A stretch of 64,000 bases of DNA, taken from contig NW_020653945.1 of assembly GCF_003589595.1 (NCBI RefSeq), positions 3,720,026 to 3,784,025 on the forward strand, read 5' to 3'. Position 1 is the first letter of the stretch. Each line of letters begins with the position of its first letter. The notes beneath the pieces are model-generated. The model saw nothing but the letters and a program-made list of their open reading frames with translations, made no database searches and had not been told where the DNA came from. Made by a program: the position numbers and the translations under genes. The DNA is from Hyposmocoma kahamanoa (taxonomy: Eukaryota > Arthropoda > Insecta > Lepidoptera > Cosmopterigidae). This document shows positions 22,906 through 36,415 of the stretch, in pieces.

Positions 22906-25546
22906 AAATAAAGAAAAAGTTATCGTACTTAGTGCATATACAGGTTCAAAAGCTGTCGAGCTCTATACTTAAGATTCTAATTCAACTCTATACCGCGAGC
23001 GGTAAGAACTCTCCAACGTCCAAAATGTCAAGCTTGATATGCTCTTGACTGTACCTAATCCAATTTTTGTAAGACCTTTTGTTACATTTCATCTGCCATT
23101 AGAGGCAAAAAATAATAAAGCAATGGTAAACAGAATCGAACGCTATAAAAAAGCGTCCGAAAAAAATTATGAAACACGTGGCTAGGTAGGGTGGTTGTAA
23201 ACTCCTTGTGGTTTATGCGACTAATAAAAATGTTTACCAATGTCTTTAGGGAACTTATTATTTTTCAAAGTTCTTGTTAAGTCTACCGTAAGTTAGATAT
23301 ATTGACCATGACAAAAGTAAAAATACCCACTATCCGTATACCTATCCGTCATCATCGTCGAGGTCTTTTGTGTGGGGACGGTTTAGGTTTAGATTCTTTA
23401 CACGTTTCCCATCAAGATGTTATTCTTCACCTTCGAGAAGTATTACAACTGAAAGTTCTCAAATGTACGTAGCTTACCAATTGAAACCAAAAACGTACAC
23501 GATATCGTTCTTCCGCTAAACTACAATTGGTCTTATTGCTACTGCCAAATTTATTCTTCATACAACATTTCATTTATAACGTTAAAAAGAAAATAAACTT
23601 TATGATGTAGTAAATACAGTCATGTAAATAGATTTAGAACGGAATGAATGTCTAAAAATAAGATAATTTAAAACATTTTCGGTATTGAAGGACGTTATAA
23701 TACAATATCGTAACAAAAATCGATATTGTCTCAACGCAACAGTAACTTCACCGGATGATAGATATGCAATGGACAGAGACAGAAAACACAACACCGTATG
23801 GGAAAAAGAGATAGCCAATAGTACGTTAGCTGCAGCTGTCGCGTGACGTCAAAAGGGATCTAGGGAATAATTGCTCAGCCATGCGCTTGAGTGTAAAAAC
23901 GATATCTTTGAACCTTTTGCTAACAACATTCCTTATAAAGTGTAAGGTTTTAATAAACTGGTTTCAAGATGCAGGGCAAGAGTGGACAAGATGCATAAAA
24001 TTAATTTAAAAAAGTTGTCATAATATAATGAAGTTGGTTCAGACTACCTATAATTTTAAAACATTTTGTTTTAATAAGCGCTACTGCTTCGGTAGCGCTT
24101 CGCGATGTTATTATAAAGTAAATATTTCATTAAATTTAATTATTATACTTGTACCTACAGATACAATCGCCATTGAAGTAGCCAAAGTAAAGGTTTATGA
24201 TACCTTCCAAATATGGTTACTTCCACACTTGGCCTGTCATGACAATGGGACAGCTGGTTCATATAATTATTATAAAATAAATAACAACAACACGTTATCG
24301 GTCCCACTGTTGAACATTTATCTTAGAAGAGGGTACAAGGCTATATAAACTATGGTCCTGTCTTTACATTTTTTCCCAGGTTTATGAACTTTATTAAACA
24401 TTCACAAGGTAACGTAACCTAGGAATTAAAGCCATAAGTACATGCCGCTACAGAGACCTCCCAATTGGGAAACAACCGTAATCCCTCCCGTCGGACTACC
24501 AAAGCTCGCATCAAAACGATGAAGAATAATCCAAAATAACTCTCACTCACACACCTCTAGTAGCGACGCCGAACATCATTCTCCCCATGCTAGAAATTTT
24601 AAGTCTACAACGCTAGTCATTCCAAGTGCGCGTGCGCCACCGTATGACCTGCGCAGGAGCGTGCAATTACTGAATTCGTGCTATGGTAGTCAGATAAGAA
24701 TATCCTACTTAATTGCTTCCCTTGTTCCTTTGATACTACTTTGTCTAATTGGAATTTTAGTGACACAAGTGAAAGGGTATTTACGTAAGAAAGAGAAGGA
24801 CCAGATACAGTATTTGAAAATGATAATGAAATCACACCTAAAACTAAACTTTTTTAAGCTGTCAAACCAGCAATACCCAAAAAGCAGGAGAATTGACAAT
24901 TAAATAAAAGTAATTCACCGCAAATCAACCTCCAGTCACATTTCTAAACATAGCCATTCGATTCTCGGAGTATTCAAATAGCAACTTGTATAGAATCTGA
25001 TACCATTACTGAACGAATCATTACAATGGTGTTCATCATAGAATAAACTCGTCGAAAGCCGTTATAGTCATTCCGTTCATGTTTAAAGATGTAGCGGGCG
25101 AAACTTATTAAATATTTTCCAAACTTTGTTTAGACCAGCTTAGCATACCTCAATACGGATTGTAACAAAAATGTTATGATTCTTTTAATGATATTAGGAC
25201 TTCATTTCGAGGAATTCGAAATAATAAACTAACGTTATTTTCTATCTTAATTTATATGAATACGGGAATGAAAAGTGCAGTCTCAGCAAATAGTTGTTTT
25301 TTAACGTCTGCCTTTGCTCCCTCTGAAACATCTCGGAACATGACGTTTATAGAAGTTGATCTACAACACCCACAACTATTGTCATTGCTTACAATATTTG
25401 TTCTCTTATATTACTTTCACGTCTAGTCATATTTTATAATGATTATTACCAATATTGTCCAAATCATTATCACCGCGTCTAAATTATTAACCAATTTATT
25501 GGGTCCATGTTTGCCCATGATGTTTAAAAAAACTTTATACACCTAA
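22906..25546. other. Non-coding, nothing firm
   Basis: AT-rich sequence without supported exons. An 80-codon frame at 24661-24903 encodes a single hydrophobic stretch followed by basic residues, but it has no splice signals or family match. A small CpG-rich patch lies at 24617-24660. Confidence 0.35.
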
Positions 25547-25760
25547 TTTATCGAGTTCTTAGGTTTTCGCGATTGTTACATATAGGAAATGTAACTATTT
25601 TTCCGGATTTAAATCGCGTATATTTGTTTTTTGAAACAAACCGACGTTTCGGGCCCTTTACCGGTCCCATGGTCACGGTTGACTGAAAAAACAAATATAC
25701 GCGATTTAAATCCCGAAAAATAGTTTCCATTTTTCCATTTCCATTCATTTCCTATTTGAA
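25547..25760. mobile_element. Foldback repeat D, near complete
   Basis: The copy begins tatcgagttcttaggttttc and contains gatttaaatcgcgtatattt, later mirrored by aaatatacgcgatttaaatc, with gggccctttaccggtccc between. The right end is degraded by a short ccatt repeat. It is the best example of the family's internal symmetry after 19772. Confidence 0.8.
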
Positions 25761-28700
25761 ATGTACTTTTTCTTTAGTAACTATACTTGTTTCTTTACAG
25801 TCTTCGATAACTTCCTTACTGCCTACGCTTCCAGAAAAAAAGTGTAAATTTCTACGAATTATATATACTGGGGACATTTCGCAGACTTCTTATATTTAGG
25901 GGAATCTAAGAAACTTTAGCTTCGATTGACATTCAATTTTCTACAGGAAATATTGATAAAACTAGATAAACCAAAGAATGTCAAGAATTTCTAAATATCA
26001 TTGTTCCATTGGGTTACCACTTAAGTAATCGTAAAACACAAAATAGATTAAACGATTTCAATAAATTATAAAACTGTGGTCCCTAAAGGAGATGATACTA
26101 TATACTACTACTATATATAGATACTATATATAGATACTACTTTCCAGTTAAAGAAAGAAAGACTATAATTAAAGAAAGTTTCATTAGTGGTTGACAGCAT
26201 GTTCATAATGTACTCGTTCATTTAACAGAACTGAAAGTACATAAGAGATTGTTTGAAATAGAACCTGCTACAATTTGTTCGTACAGTTTGAACTAGTTTT
26301 TTTGTTGCTGTGACCTTTATTCGCAACATGTCTATTGTCATCGCTCATATTGTCTGTTATGGCATTTTTTGTATCCAACCTTTGTTACTATTAAATACGA
26401 AATAAAAATATAGACTCGGCAAACCCAATCTAAAATAACTTTAAATGCTCGTAAGTCAAATTCAAGCTGTTATTCCAATTTAATCGTCACTTAGACCAAA
26501 CCTAAACATCCAGGGACCTGAGAAAATCATCTCCCAAAGAATAGTAATTCCGATTCGTCATGAGGCTAATAAACGTCGGTTTCTGATTGCCAGGTAATTG
26601 TCCGATTCTCCGATTGCCCGGCAAACATTGCGAGCATTGTAATACTTGCAAATATTGAACTGTACACAGGTCGACATCGAAACAACGTAAATTTCTTCGT
26701 TCAAGTACTGATAAATGCGTTCTTTTCGAATTCCGTTTTCGTAATACTAGCAATTTGTAACGGAGTTTGCAAGTACTAACATCAACCCACTACGCTCAAT
26801 TATATAATAATTAATTTAATAAAAATTAAGACACTATAAACAAATTTAATCTTCGATGGAGTGATTAAGTTCCAAGCGTCTCTATTACGAGAATGAGTTC
26901 AATAGCTTTTAATTTTTCATAATTGCTAGAGCTCGCGTCTTTGATGCGATCGGTGTAAATCAAGACGATGTGGTGGAAGTAAAATTATCCATATCGGAAA
27001 GTATGAGGCTATTAATCATTTCACATATTTCCTTCGGATGCCTTCAGAGGTATTTTTACTGTAGACTCAAAACGAATGCCTTTTAAAGTTAGATAATATT
27101 TTACCTGGTTTACTTGCTAAACAATTAATAACAAACTTAGCTTTCTTTTAAATGGTCCCAAAATCTAATTATTTTCAAACACAGAAACAAGCTGTTGCAA
27201 TATTCGACACAAACTTATTGTCTACAAAAGCCATATCTCATTTCATAACCTTTCACAAAGGAACACCCAAGCAACAAGAACACGTAACGTTAATGCTTTA
27301 ACTACATCGTCTCTAGGACTATTAATCAGCGCCCGAAATGGAGACCAAATCGGATTATTAGAACCGCTGCATAATAAATACGGTCAGTGAAGTAACATGG
27401 GCCTTTACTGCTGGCATTAGATTTTATAGCACGTGTTTTCAATTACATTTCTTTAAATTGTCCCCGAGACATTTAGAATGACTTATGTGACAAGATTTTT
27501 TTGATAGTATGAACCAAAGTCGTGTTATTAGAATCGTTTATATTTCCCAAATTACCGCATACACTCAACATATTTGATCGATAGCTTTCAAACCACCTAA
27601 AGAACAAACCAGTCACTATATGCTTCTATTAATATTTAAGATACTTACAGTCCACTAGTTGCTAGATTTTTGCGTCTTGTTCACAAACGCAGTAAAACGA
27701 TAAATATAGCGCGTAGAATCCTCCATTTGTCATAATTAGCAGTCTGTCGTAAGTAGAGATAAGTAATGCCAAAGACGATGTCAGCGAGTCATTTGGTAAA
27801 GGGCTTGCAATAAATCTAGTGGCGAAACGAATCGCAACAAATAACACTAGTAGAAATGAAATATCATAGGTGATAGTCACTGTTATTAGTGTTATCATGA
27901 ACATTAAGCATTAGAAATGAGATTAAAGGGTCTGGGAATATTTCTAACCGATTGTGTTAGAACGTTTGTATAATAATGAGAAAGCTTACACAGAGGTCTC
28001 TGCTAAGTGAATAACGGGCCACTAAAGACTGTATAAAATATCTTAACAATAAGTACTAACGTCTGCTCTGTCTATTTTTGGGTAAAATTGTCTCCTGTTT
28101 AGGTATAGTCACGTTACTTATGGCATGAACAAAATCATCTAATTAGATTCAATACTGTTCAATTTTCTGCTTAAAGGTTGTGGAACGACTGACCTGTGGG
28201 TTAAAATACCTCAGGGAATTGGCGTAAACCTTAAATACCCCATATAAGTCTGGCTCACAATAAGCTGCGTTTCACGTTTACTGTAATGCACGCAATTTAG
28301 ATCGAAACGAGCCGCGGTAAACGCCAGCATTCACCTGAACACCGGCTCGAATCAACCGCTCAACATCGAGACCTTTACGATACACTACGGGACTTAAGAA
28401 AATATGAAAATTTCCAATCCCAAAGTATATAGACCCCATTTTAGAGACAATGTGCTTAACCGAAATCATCCAGCAATCATTTAGCTATTATATTTAATAA
28501 CGTAAGACGTTGCGTGACTTATCCCGGAGAAAGCTGCCCTAATCAATGAACTTAAAAAGCCTTAAAGAAGATTAACGTTCAGCCATGGATTATGGAAGTC
28601 GAATATTAAAAATCATGTTCTAACTAAATTTATCTAAACTCATAAAACATTTAGAGACTGACCGCAAACAATAATCTCTGCATAAATCATAGAGTGGACC

Positions 28701-28856
28701 GGGACTGGCTCACACGCGAGGTGAATCACTGTTCCAAGAAAGCGGAAACGACCAAATTCTCCGTTCGTTTTTATGGTATAAACCGGCTGAATCAAGCGCG
28801 ACACGGCTGCCATGGCTCCCGTGAACATTTTTGTTGTTTTTGTATATTAGACGGTT
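25761..28856. other. Non-coding, nothing firm
   Basis: No exon could be supported. A short tandem tract of tactatatatagatac units lies near 26100-26150. Minus-strand sequence at 28300-28460 and 28680-28820 has moderate G+C content and shares a ttgattc.agccggt word, which may mark an unidentified repeat. Confidence 0.35.
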
Positions 28857-28985
28857 AGTGTAGCCGCCGTCGTGCGCCGTACACCTGCGCCAGCGCACCC
28901 GGCGCAAATCTCGGAGGGTGCGACGGCATTGGGACAGCTCCGGGCGAAGGGATCGCTAGTCGAGCAGGTAAACCGTCGTCCCCAG
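28857..28985. promoter_or_regulatory. CpG-rich patch, possible promoter
   Basis: About 130 bases of CpG-rich sequence (gccgccgtcgtgcgccgtac, gcgccagcgcacccggcgc) stand out from AT-rich surroundings. They are preceded by ttagtgtag, which is loosely like an insect initiator. On the plus strand it ends in cgagcag/gtaaac, which could be a splice donor for a non-coding first exon. No downstream exon was identified, so this is only a candidate. Confidence 0.25.
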
Positions 28986-31740
28986 CCCTTGAACGTTGGT
29001 TACAAACAAAAGAGTAACATATTTTGATGTAAATAAAACTGGTTTCGCCGTAAATTGTTATTACAAATCTTTGCAAAATGTTATAAGGTTACAAAATTCG
29101 GCGTTTGGTATCGAGAAGGCATGTCGAAGATTACATTTTTAAAATAATGAACGTAATTGTGGGGCTGGGTAGAAAGAACATCATCTAATCTCACCTATTG
29201 CGCAAGTATCCCGCACATCGCATGCGCGCTGCGAGTTACGGCTGCCGCCACACCGCAGCCTTTCTCAGCACAAATTATCAACCCAACGAACAAAAACCAA
29301 GCTGTGGAATCGGTTAGAAGTATTAATTACGGCGTCGCAGACACGATACACGAATATTATATAATTAGTCATTGCTGCCATCACTGTTTAAATTATAGTT
29401 GGCAGCTATTTTCATTCTATAACTTGTCATTTAAGTGATGTATTTTTGTTTATCATTTGTGTTTAACCCTGGATCAATGAATTTGAAATTAGACATGGCA
29501 GTAAAAATTTGAATTATGCCGTCGACGTTGTAATTGCCAGTACGAGACTCGTCAAGTAATTTTAATCATTTACATTTGGGATCATTTACCGTTAAGCAGT
29601 TATTAAACATACTGAAATAAATCAGTCGAGTTAAACAGTCTCACGCACTGCGAAGTATTTAACCGTCAGTTTAATGAGACTGGCCTTCTGGATTCAGTAG
29701 CTTTATAATAATACTTAAGCAATTATGCGAGTCGGGTGAGGCGCTGCGCGGTCCGCGGGCCAGATGTCGATTTTGCTCTCATACCGTTATTACCACGACA
29801 TGGGTAGAGTACGCTCTGAAGGATAATCCGTATAATTAGGCCGTTGCTTCATCAAGATCCTATAGTGCAATGAAATGCACTTTGTTTTATTGCGATTTAA
29901 AAGCGCTTTGTATCACCCACGGTAAAACCTGATTTACCTCGATAACATGGACGTGGAATTTTATAACGATTTAGCATATTATGACCTGCTTTATTTTTGT
30001 TGCTGCTACGAATAGCGTGAAGAAATGTTTGTTTATAAATTAGCTGCATTATATCCAAAGCTAAAATAATAAAAAAAACTAAGTATCTGTTCACGAAATT
30101 TACAATAAGGGCGCCAACAACGAAACTATGAATTTTTATGACAAACTTTTTGTCTCCTTTGATCGATTTGTCTCCTTTCGTCTCCACCTGATGGTTGAAC
30201 GACACTTGCCGAGAGTCCCGGATGTGCCATTGTTTTATTGGGGTAATAACACGCCAACAAGTGTAGGAACAGGTACAATTGAAACCGTTGCAGTTTTATG
30301 GCAGCTCCATTGTCCCAAAAGAGCTAAGTTGTTAAACTTAGGACAATGAATGGTTAAGGGTAGTTTACTGCTCTTGTTCTTTGAGGATACTAGAATAAAA
30401 CATCAAACCACTAAGCAACTTTGAAGCCATGCACTCGTTAAACTATGAAATCTTGACTGCGGATAATTCTTGACTTAGATTTTTTTCTTGTTTTTGTTAA
30501 AATAATAGAGCGCATTTATTAATTGCTCATTAAGAGCAATTAATTCTTCATCCCGGAACACCATATCAAAACAGCGGGGTGTAGCAAAAAGTGAACTTTG
30601 GTCAATGACAGTGTTAATTTCGCAGTTGGACCTGCACGAGGTCAGTGCAACAATACGTGAGCAAACGCCGGGCGGCGGTGAGTTCACACGATACCGGTGA
30701 TAACGATAGCAAACAAGTTTAGAGAACACTTTAGTTTTTAATTGACAAGCTCTGAGTAAAATCGCAGTATCTGCAACGGTGTTGCTTTGTTAAAGGTAGC
30801 TATTCCCATTTGTTTGTGGTGCTTTACAAAAGATTCCTTGTGATTACAAGGAACGTCTGAATTTCATGAAGGGTTCGGTTCGACGGTAACATGTCAATAA
30901 AAACAACACTCGTACTCGTACCAACGTCAAAAAACAGCTCTCCTCGATGTCCAAGCCATAAAAACACGAGTGACCTCGGACATGACGATGTTTTTGTGGC
31001 ATTCAGATAGCGGATTCACACGGTCCGATAGCCGACGCTTTCCGCCTTCCGCTGCGACTTGTCCAGACGTGAACGCGCCCTATCGTCGCCGCTTCCGCCG
31101 GACACCACAGATATTCGATGTCTCAACGCTTGAGGCGTGATTGACGCTTTTGTATTGTCATTCATATGATTGTACCATTTCACCCCTTTTTCGGTTTCAG
31201 TCTTGTCAATATTTATAAGATGAGTAGGATTGAATAAAGGCGTCTTGTCTTGTCATGACATCGATGATAGTAACGTCCACCCTATTCAGTTTGTGAATTT
31301 ATGAGCATTGTTATGTTTTTTAACAGCTGTCTCAGAAAAGGCACTTAACTTCAGTCAGGAGTCAGTTTCACCGTGATCCTATTTCCCACCATAAAATGAT
31401 AATAATGTATCTAGATTATAATGTTTATAATAGAAACCACCGCCCTTCAACATTATAAGTTAAGCGTCATTATTTCTCACAGCAAAATTATTCGCAATTA
31501 TGCAAATCCAAATTACTATTTATAAATTAACATATTCTAAGACGTCAACTAACGTTAAGTAATGTGTGTGATTCTAGGTAAATCTGCTTCCAGAGAAGTT
31601 GGGCTTAAAACTTTTAGACAAGTTCATTAAGACTAAACAGACCTAGATTCAACGGTTGCGCAAAAAGGCGCAAGAGCATATCTTTCCACAGTTCCCATTA
31701 CCTATTTCATCAGATTACCGTAATCGGCGGAAGCTTCTGG
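28986..31740. other. Non-coding, scattered CpG-rich patches
   Basis: Smaller CpG-rich patches occur at 29205-29275, 29716-29770 and 31010-31150 (cgacgctttccgccttccgc). Open frames of 60-102 codons, including 29897-30205 on the minus strand, show no recognisable domain. No repeats of the named families were found. Confidence 0.35.
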
Positions 31741-31875
31741 GACAATACGTTCTCACACAGGCGGCGGCAGCGGCAGCGGCGCGCGGCGACTGCGCAGGCG
31801 CACACTGTTGCCATACTTTCCGCACTCTCGTATCATTATGGCGTTCCCATTATTGTAATGGGCGCGGCGTAAGAA
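31741..31875. promoter_or_regulatory. CpG-rich patch with NRF1-like word
   Basis: The stretch contains a ggcggcggcagcggcagcgg run, then cgcgcggcgactgcgcaggcgcac. The palindromic ctgcgcaggcgca resembles the binding site of NRF1-family factors, which is frequent in CpG-rich animal promoters. No gene start could be linked to it. A GC-rich transposon end is the alternative. Confidence 0.25.
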
Positions 31876-32674
31876 CTTGCAAGCAAACGTAACTTTGTAT
31901 TACGAAAATGTTCTTTTATAGATCTATTGATAATGTCATAGATGATTTTACTGATAATAATTAGAGGGTACCTAATTATTATGTGTTTCCAGGCGCTTAT
32001 GTTAACTATTAATTAAACAAGAAGTAAATGTTTAAAGGAATATAATTATAAACAAGCAAATAATTCAATTCTGTAAAATAATCATTAGGTTATAAAGTAG
32101 TTATAATGTAAAGGACTGTCTGCACGGTAAAGTTTCGCTGCGAGTAAATTTGCACAGATGATGTCGTTGCTATACAAAGGGACTGTTTGTTTTCCCCTAC
32201 ACAGCACATATACGAACGCGTACCTTATTGCACAAGTTTAGACGCGGTGAACCTCAAATGTGTGGACTGACCTTAACTAGTTATAATCATTTAAGTAAAG
32301 ATATTCAAGGCAATGAAATAACGACACGACTTAACGAGAAATCGTAAAAGATCGTTACAAAAAGTAAATTAGCAAAATGTTGCATTGACCACATAATATT
32401 GGCGAAACGCAATGTAAGATCACAAGTCACCCGCAGAAAAAAAGAATAAAAAAAACCAAGTCGTGATGCGGTCGCCAAACATCACGCGCCACTTGCATTA
32501 CATCATTTCATAATCCAATTATTAGATGGACAGACAGACATTACGCTTTGGAATGAATAATTTGTAGTTAGTAGGTTACCGCGGTTTTAGTTTGTAACTC
32601 GTGACCCCTTGGGTAGACATCTGGACGGTGTGCAAGATAGATAGATAAACACTGTATTGATCACACACAAAATC
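31876..32674. other. Non-coding, nothing recognised
   Basis: AT-rich sequence with no supported features. Confidence 0.4.
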
Positions 32675-32975
32675 ATTATTAAAAAAAAACCTACTTCAGA
32701 AGATTGCTTATAGGCTTTTTTATTGGAATTACTCCTATTTGCCAAGTTTTATTTAAATTGGTAAACGGAAAATGCGCGAAAACAGATTCACGTCCTAGTT
32801 TGGAATATTTTCTCCAAATTTACATGGGACCAATACCGAGATACTCTCTTTCCAACAAAAAAGAATTATCGAAGTCAGTTCACAAATACCGGATTAATCA
32901 AGTAACAAACACACAAAAAAAACTGAGATTGAAGCGAATTGAGAACCTCCCCCTCTTTTAAAGTCGGTTGAAGAA
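32675..32975 (+). repeat. Repeat family F
   Basis: The copy follows the same order as 852-1095: gccaagttttattt, then tagtttggaatattttctcc, tgggacc, ctctttccaacaaaaaaga, gttcacaaataccgg and cctccccctcttttaaagtc. It is about 300 bp with no tRNA head and no long open frame. Confidence 0.7.
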
Positions 32976-33219
32976 CAATACATCAGCAACTTAGAACTAA
33001 TGTGAACAAAGACGGCCTTATCGCTAAGAGCGATCTTTTCCAGGCAACCTTTGCGTTAGAACTAATTCGAGCGGGAGACATAGTGTACCAACGGTAACAT
33101 TTGAAACATATAAATAGGAACTAACATTATATTATTATCAAATAATAACAATATACTATACCTACATACATATATGTATATGTAAATACACCTAAATGTT
33201 ACATACTAATAGACATTTA

Positions 33220-33443
33220 ACTGCCTCCGTGGCCAAACGGTTACCATGCCGGACTGCCACGCAGAGGTCCCAGGTTCGATTCCCGGGCCGGGAGAAATAG
33301 TAGTATGGCCTACAATTATTTCTCTCGTGAGTTTGGGTGTAATTTGTGGTTGTCTATGTGTGTGTCCATGGCACCCGTGACACAGGGTTTCCCTTGTGCG
33401 GGGCTATGTTGAGTGTGTGCGTTATTTATTTATTATTTATTAT
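33220..33443 (+). mobile_element. SINE A, full length
   Basis: Intact A-box region (tggccaaacggttacc) and B box (ggttcgattcccggg), full body, and a 3' tail of ttatttattt repeats. It is the first of three directly repeated SINE A copies within 2.2 kb. Confidence 0.93.
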
Positions 33444-34196
33444 GTCAATAATAATTTTTAATTAAATTTTTAATTCTAAATGTTTTGCATATTTATTCCG
33501 ATCTGCACAGTCTTTGTACAGTATCAAGTCTATATGTTGCACATCGGGAAAATTCCGAATCCACGAATATATGCAAACGCTGTTGTCGCGTCTAAATGTT
33601 ATCGTGTTATTCACTGATGTGTATAGTTGACAACGAAATAAGGAACTTTATTATCGTTGTCAATGAATTTGACGTTAGATATTGACTAATAAAGTATCAT
33701 ATTAAATTGTCATAAATACAGCATTCGGAAGCATTCGCCTTCCAGATTTTCCCCATGTGCAATATTCACAGCCTGGTACTGTATACAGGTACAATGTGGT
33801 ACACTGCAAAATCGTCTCAAAATTATTCTTCATAAATATTAATCTGGATCAAATTTACCTGTTAGAGATTTCTACTCATAATTTTTTTCTAAGTTATATT
33901 TAAATAATTTAATCCTTTTTGCAGACACGTCACTTCTGCTTCGATGATCAGCCAAAGTGATTATCATATTTGCAGTTTGCATGCATAAACTTGACGTCTA
34001 TATTGACGCAAAGGTTAAATTAATTTATTCCGGATAACCAATGAGATTAAACTATACAAATGGGTCAATTCTGAAGCGTTGTTTAAATTAAAAATGGCCA
34101 CAAAGTGCAACAGTCCAACACAGTTTCTTGTACAGTTAAAGTAATTAATGACACATTTAACTATTTGATTCTATACAAATAAAGCGTTCATAGTTA
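33444..34196. other. Non-coding, nothing recognised
   Basis: AT-rich sequence between two SINE A copies. No features supported. Confidence 0.4.
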
Positions 34197-34395
34197 ACTG
34201 CCTCCGTGGCCGAACGGTTATCATGCCGGACTGCCACGCAGAGGACCCAGGTTCGTTTCCCGGGCCGGGAGAAATGCCTACATTTCTTTCTCTCGTGAGT
34301 TTGGGTGTAATTTTTGGTTGTCTATGTGTGTGTCCATGGCACCCGCGACACAGGTTTTCCCTAGTGCGGGGCTATGTTGAGTGTGTGCGTTATTG
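34197..34395 (+). mobile_element. SINE A
   Basis: Near-consensus head and B box (ggttcgtttcccggg). About 10 bases are missing after the head (gagaaatgcctac where others have gagaaatatttgtatggcctac). The tail after gcgttattg is short. Confidence 0.92.
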
Positions 34396-34863
34396 TGATT
34401 GTGATAGTAATGTACGCAAAGATTTTATTTAATTTTAAAGAAATTGACATTTTCACACGCATGAATAATAATGAAAATGTAATTGGATGTCGATAAGCAA
34501 TAACGTGTCAATCAACATGATCATAGTTTTGCGAAAATGGCACCTAAAGACTTTTTTGTTGTTTTTGATAGTTTGTTCTAAGTTTTACTTCTAAAATTAA
34601 AATGTTTACTGTAGTGCTTGTTGTTATTGGAGAATTATAGTTAATAAATCACAACAACTCATCATTCCTGAGGTGACGACAGCAAAAGTTTTCATTTTAC
34701 AAGTAAATTTTAGTACAAGCTATCCAAAACAACGAACAAATCTTTACGAAAATTACGATTTTCGCTAAACTATCATATTGATTGTCACGTTATTGTTTAT
34801 CAGCTTCCAATTTATGTTTAGAAAAGTAACAATTTTTCATGAAAAATAGTGATAAAATTTTTT
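34396..34863. other. Non-coding, nothing recognised
   Basis: AT-rich sequence with no supported features. Confidence 0.4.
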
Positions 34864-35118
34864 TTATGATACCATGTACCAACAAGTCGTGCACCGGCGA
34901 TAAGGCTATCCATAACAGTTGCAATGGCAATCAGACTTTTAAATCACAAAGATCTGAGAGCCACTACCACTGCACTGCACCCGTCACCCTGAGACATAAC
35001 TTGACAAGTCTCATGTGCTTGTAATTTCACTAGCACATTCAAACCCGAAACACGGCAATGCTCACACTACTTCTTGGCGGCAGAAATAGGTAAGGTGGCA
35101 GTACTTCCCTGGACATAG
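34864..35118 (+). mobile_element. SINE-like repeat B
   Basis: The copy shows aacaagtcgtgcaccggcga, then cctgagacataacttgacaa and ggcggcagaaataggtaagg, ending cagtacttccctggaca. Its head is shortened compared with 36921. Confidence 0.75.
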
Positions 35119-35200
35119 TATTACTACGTAGAATAAAAAAGAATCTGGACAGTGGTCACTAATTTAAGGGGTCGTCTTCACAATGTGTACACAATATTTA

Positions 35201-35416
35201 ACTGCCTCCGTGGCCGAACGGTTACCATGCCGGACTGCCACGCAGAGGCCCCAGGTTCGATTCCCGGGCCGGGAGAAATATTTGTATGGCCTACATTTAT
35301 TTCTCTCGTGAGTTTGGGTGTAATTTGTGGTTGTCTATGTGTGTGTCCATGGCACCCGCGACACAGGGTTTCCCTAGTGCGGGGCTATGTTGATTGTGAG
35401 CGTTATTATTATTATT
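35201..35416 (+). mobile_element. SINE A, full length
   Basis: This is one of the copies closest to the apparent consensus: tggccgaacggttacc, ggttcgattcccgggccggg, a complete body and a tail of att triplets. It can serve as the window's reference copy. Confidence 0.95.
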
Positions 35417-35544
35417 CAAAATTTGCTATTTACGAAGTTTAAAATTATAGTAAATAAATACTTTATACTAGGTCTATATCGCGAATTATTTATTGTATTA
35501 TATTTGTTCTATACCGATCTCCGGTTAACATAGTAATGTACGGT

Positions 35545-35690
35545 TAACATAGTAGAACGCTATAAACTTGGACCTTTTCAAGGCAAGAGTGAATAGGTAT
35601 TATTTAGGTATGTAGCTACATCGTCGACCTCATCATCTCTTTCCATCAGGTGAAATGGAGGTCAATAATAATAATAATAATAAGTACGCA
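35545..35690 (+). pseudogene. Non-LTR retrotransposon 3' end
   Basis: The sequence encodes NLDLFKARVNRYYLG and then a stop, the same C-terminus as at 46395-46705 on the other strand. It ends in an aataataataa triplet tail at about 35668-35682. A short, 5'-truncated insertion. Confidence 0.8.
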
Positions 35691-35704
35691 TTTGACCATC
35701 TTGT

Positions 35705-35903
35705 TCTAGCAGTAAAGCTTCCTGTGCTCCGGTTTTGAACGGTAAAGGTACTTGTCAACTTATGTCTCAGGGCGCAGTGTCAGTGCCCCTCAGGTCTTTG
35801 CGATTTAAAGCTCTGAGTAGCATTACAACTGTTAGGACAGGCGTGTAGCTTTTCATCAGGCGCACGACTTGTTCGTCCCGTCACTAAATTTTATAAAAAA
35901 AAG
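35705..35903 (-). mobile_element. SINE-like repeat B, minus strand
   Basis: The copy contains cttgtcaacttatgtctcag, ctttgcgatttaaagctctgag and gcgcacgacttgttcgtccc, then an A run. The part before 35750 is shortened. Confidence 0.75.
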
Positions 35904-36220
35904 TGTGGCCTTGCCTTCTGGTATTAAGAACTGCTTCAAAGAACAAGAGTTTACTCTTTCGCTACCTGCACTTAAGAGGTGTCATAATCAATTGTGATAG
36001 CACCCGTCGACATTAAAGCCCGTTACCTCGGAATTCAATTGGCAGCAGAAAACAATGAGAGTTAGTTAACTTAATCCATCACAATCCCAAACAATGGTCG
36101 CGATCGTTATCTCTCTTAATTCTGAATTCAATCATTGAACTTTTAATTTGGAACGTTAACGCGTTTGTGTTGCCAGTAACGCGATCAGATTTTTTAATTG
36201 TAGTATATAATTGTAATATA

Positions 36221-36415
36221 TAATAATAACGCTTACACTCAACATAGCCCCGCCCTAGGGAAACCCTATGTCGCGGGTGCCATGGACAGACAACCACAAA
36301 TTACACCCAAACTCACGAGAGAAATAAATGTAGGCCATACAAATATTTCTCCCGTCCCGGGAATCGAACCTGGAACTTCTGCGTGGCAGTCGCCACGGAG
36401 GCAGTTGAAAGTTTG
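36221..36415 (-). mobile_element. SINE A with deleted A-box region, minus strand
   Basis: The body and B box are present, but the head jumps from gtggcagt straight to cgccacggaggcag. About 20 bases covering most of the A-box region are lost. With half of its internal RNA polymerase III promoter gone, this copy should be unable to start its own transcription. Confidence 0.9.

Noticed and set aside
24661..24903. Small membrane protein of 80 residues
   Set aside because: One hydrophobic segment in a T-rich region, with no splice signals, homologous motif or upstream support; similar frames occur by chance in this composition.
27662..27904. Possible minus-strand exon with donor near 27650
   Set aside because: The gtaagt-like site is good, but all frames are closed within a few dozen codons and no acceptor fits.
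28855..29076. 73-residue minus-strand frame over the CpG-rich patch
   Set aside because: The openness follows from the lack of stops in GC-rich DNA; the peptide is low-complexity and ends arbitrarily.
29897..30205. 102-residue minus-strand protein
   Set aside because: No recognisable motif, no splice sites in register, and AT-rich codon use like the surrounding non-coding DNA.
35201..35275. tRNA gene at SINE A heads
   Set aside because: A and B boxes are present, but the head does not close into a good cloverleaf and is always followed by the same SINE body in nine places.
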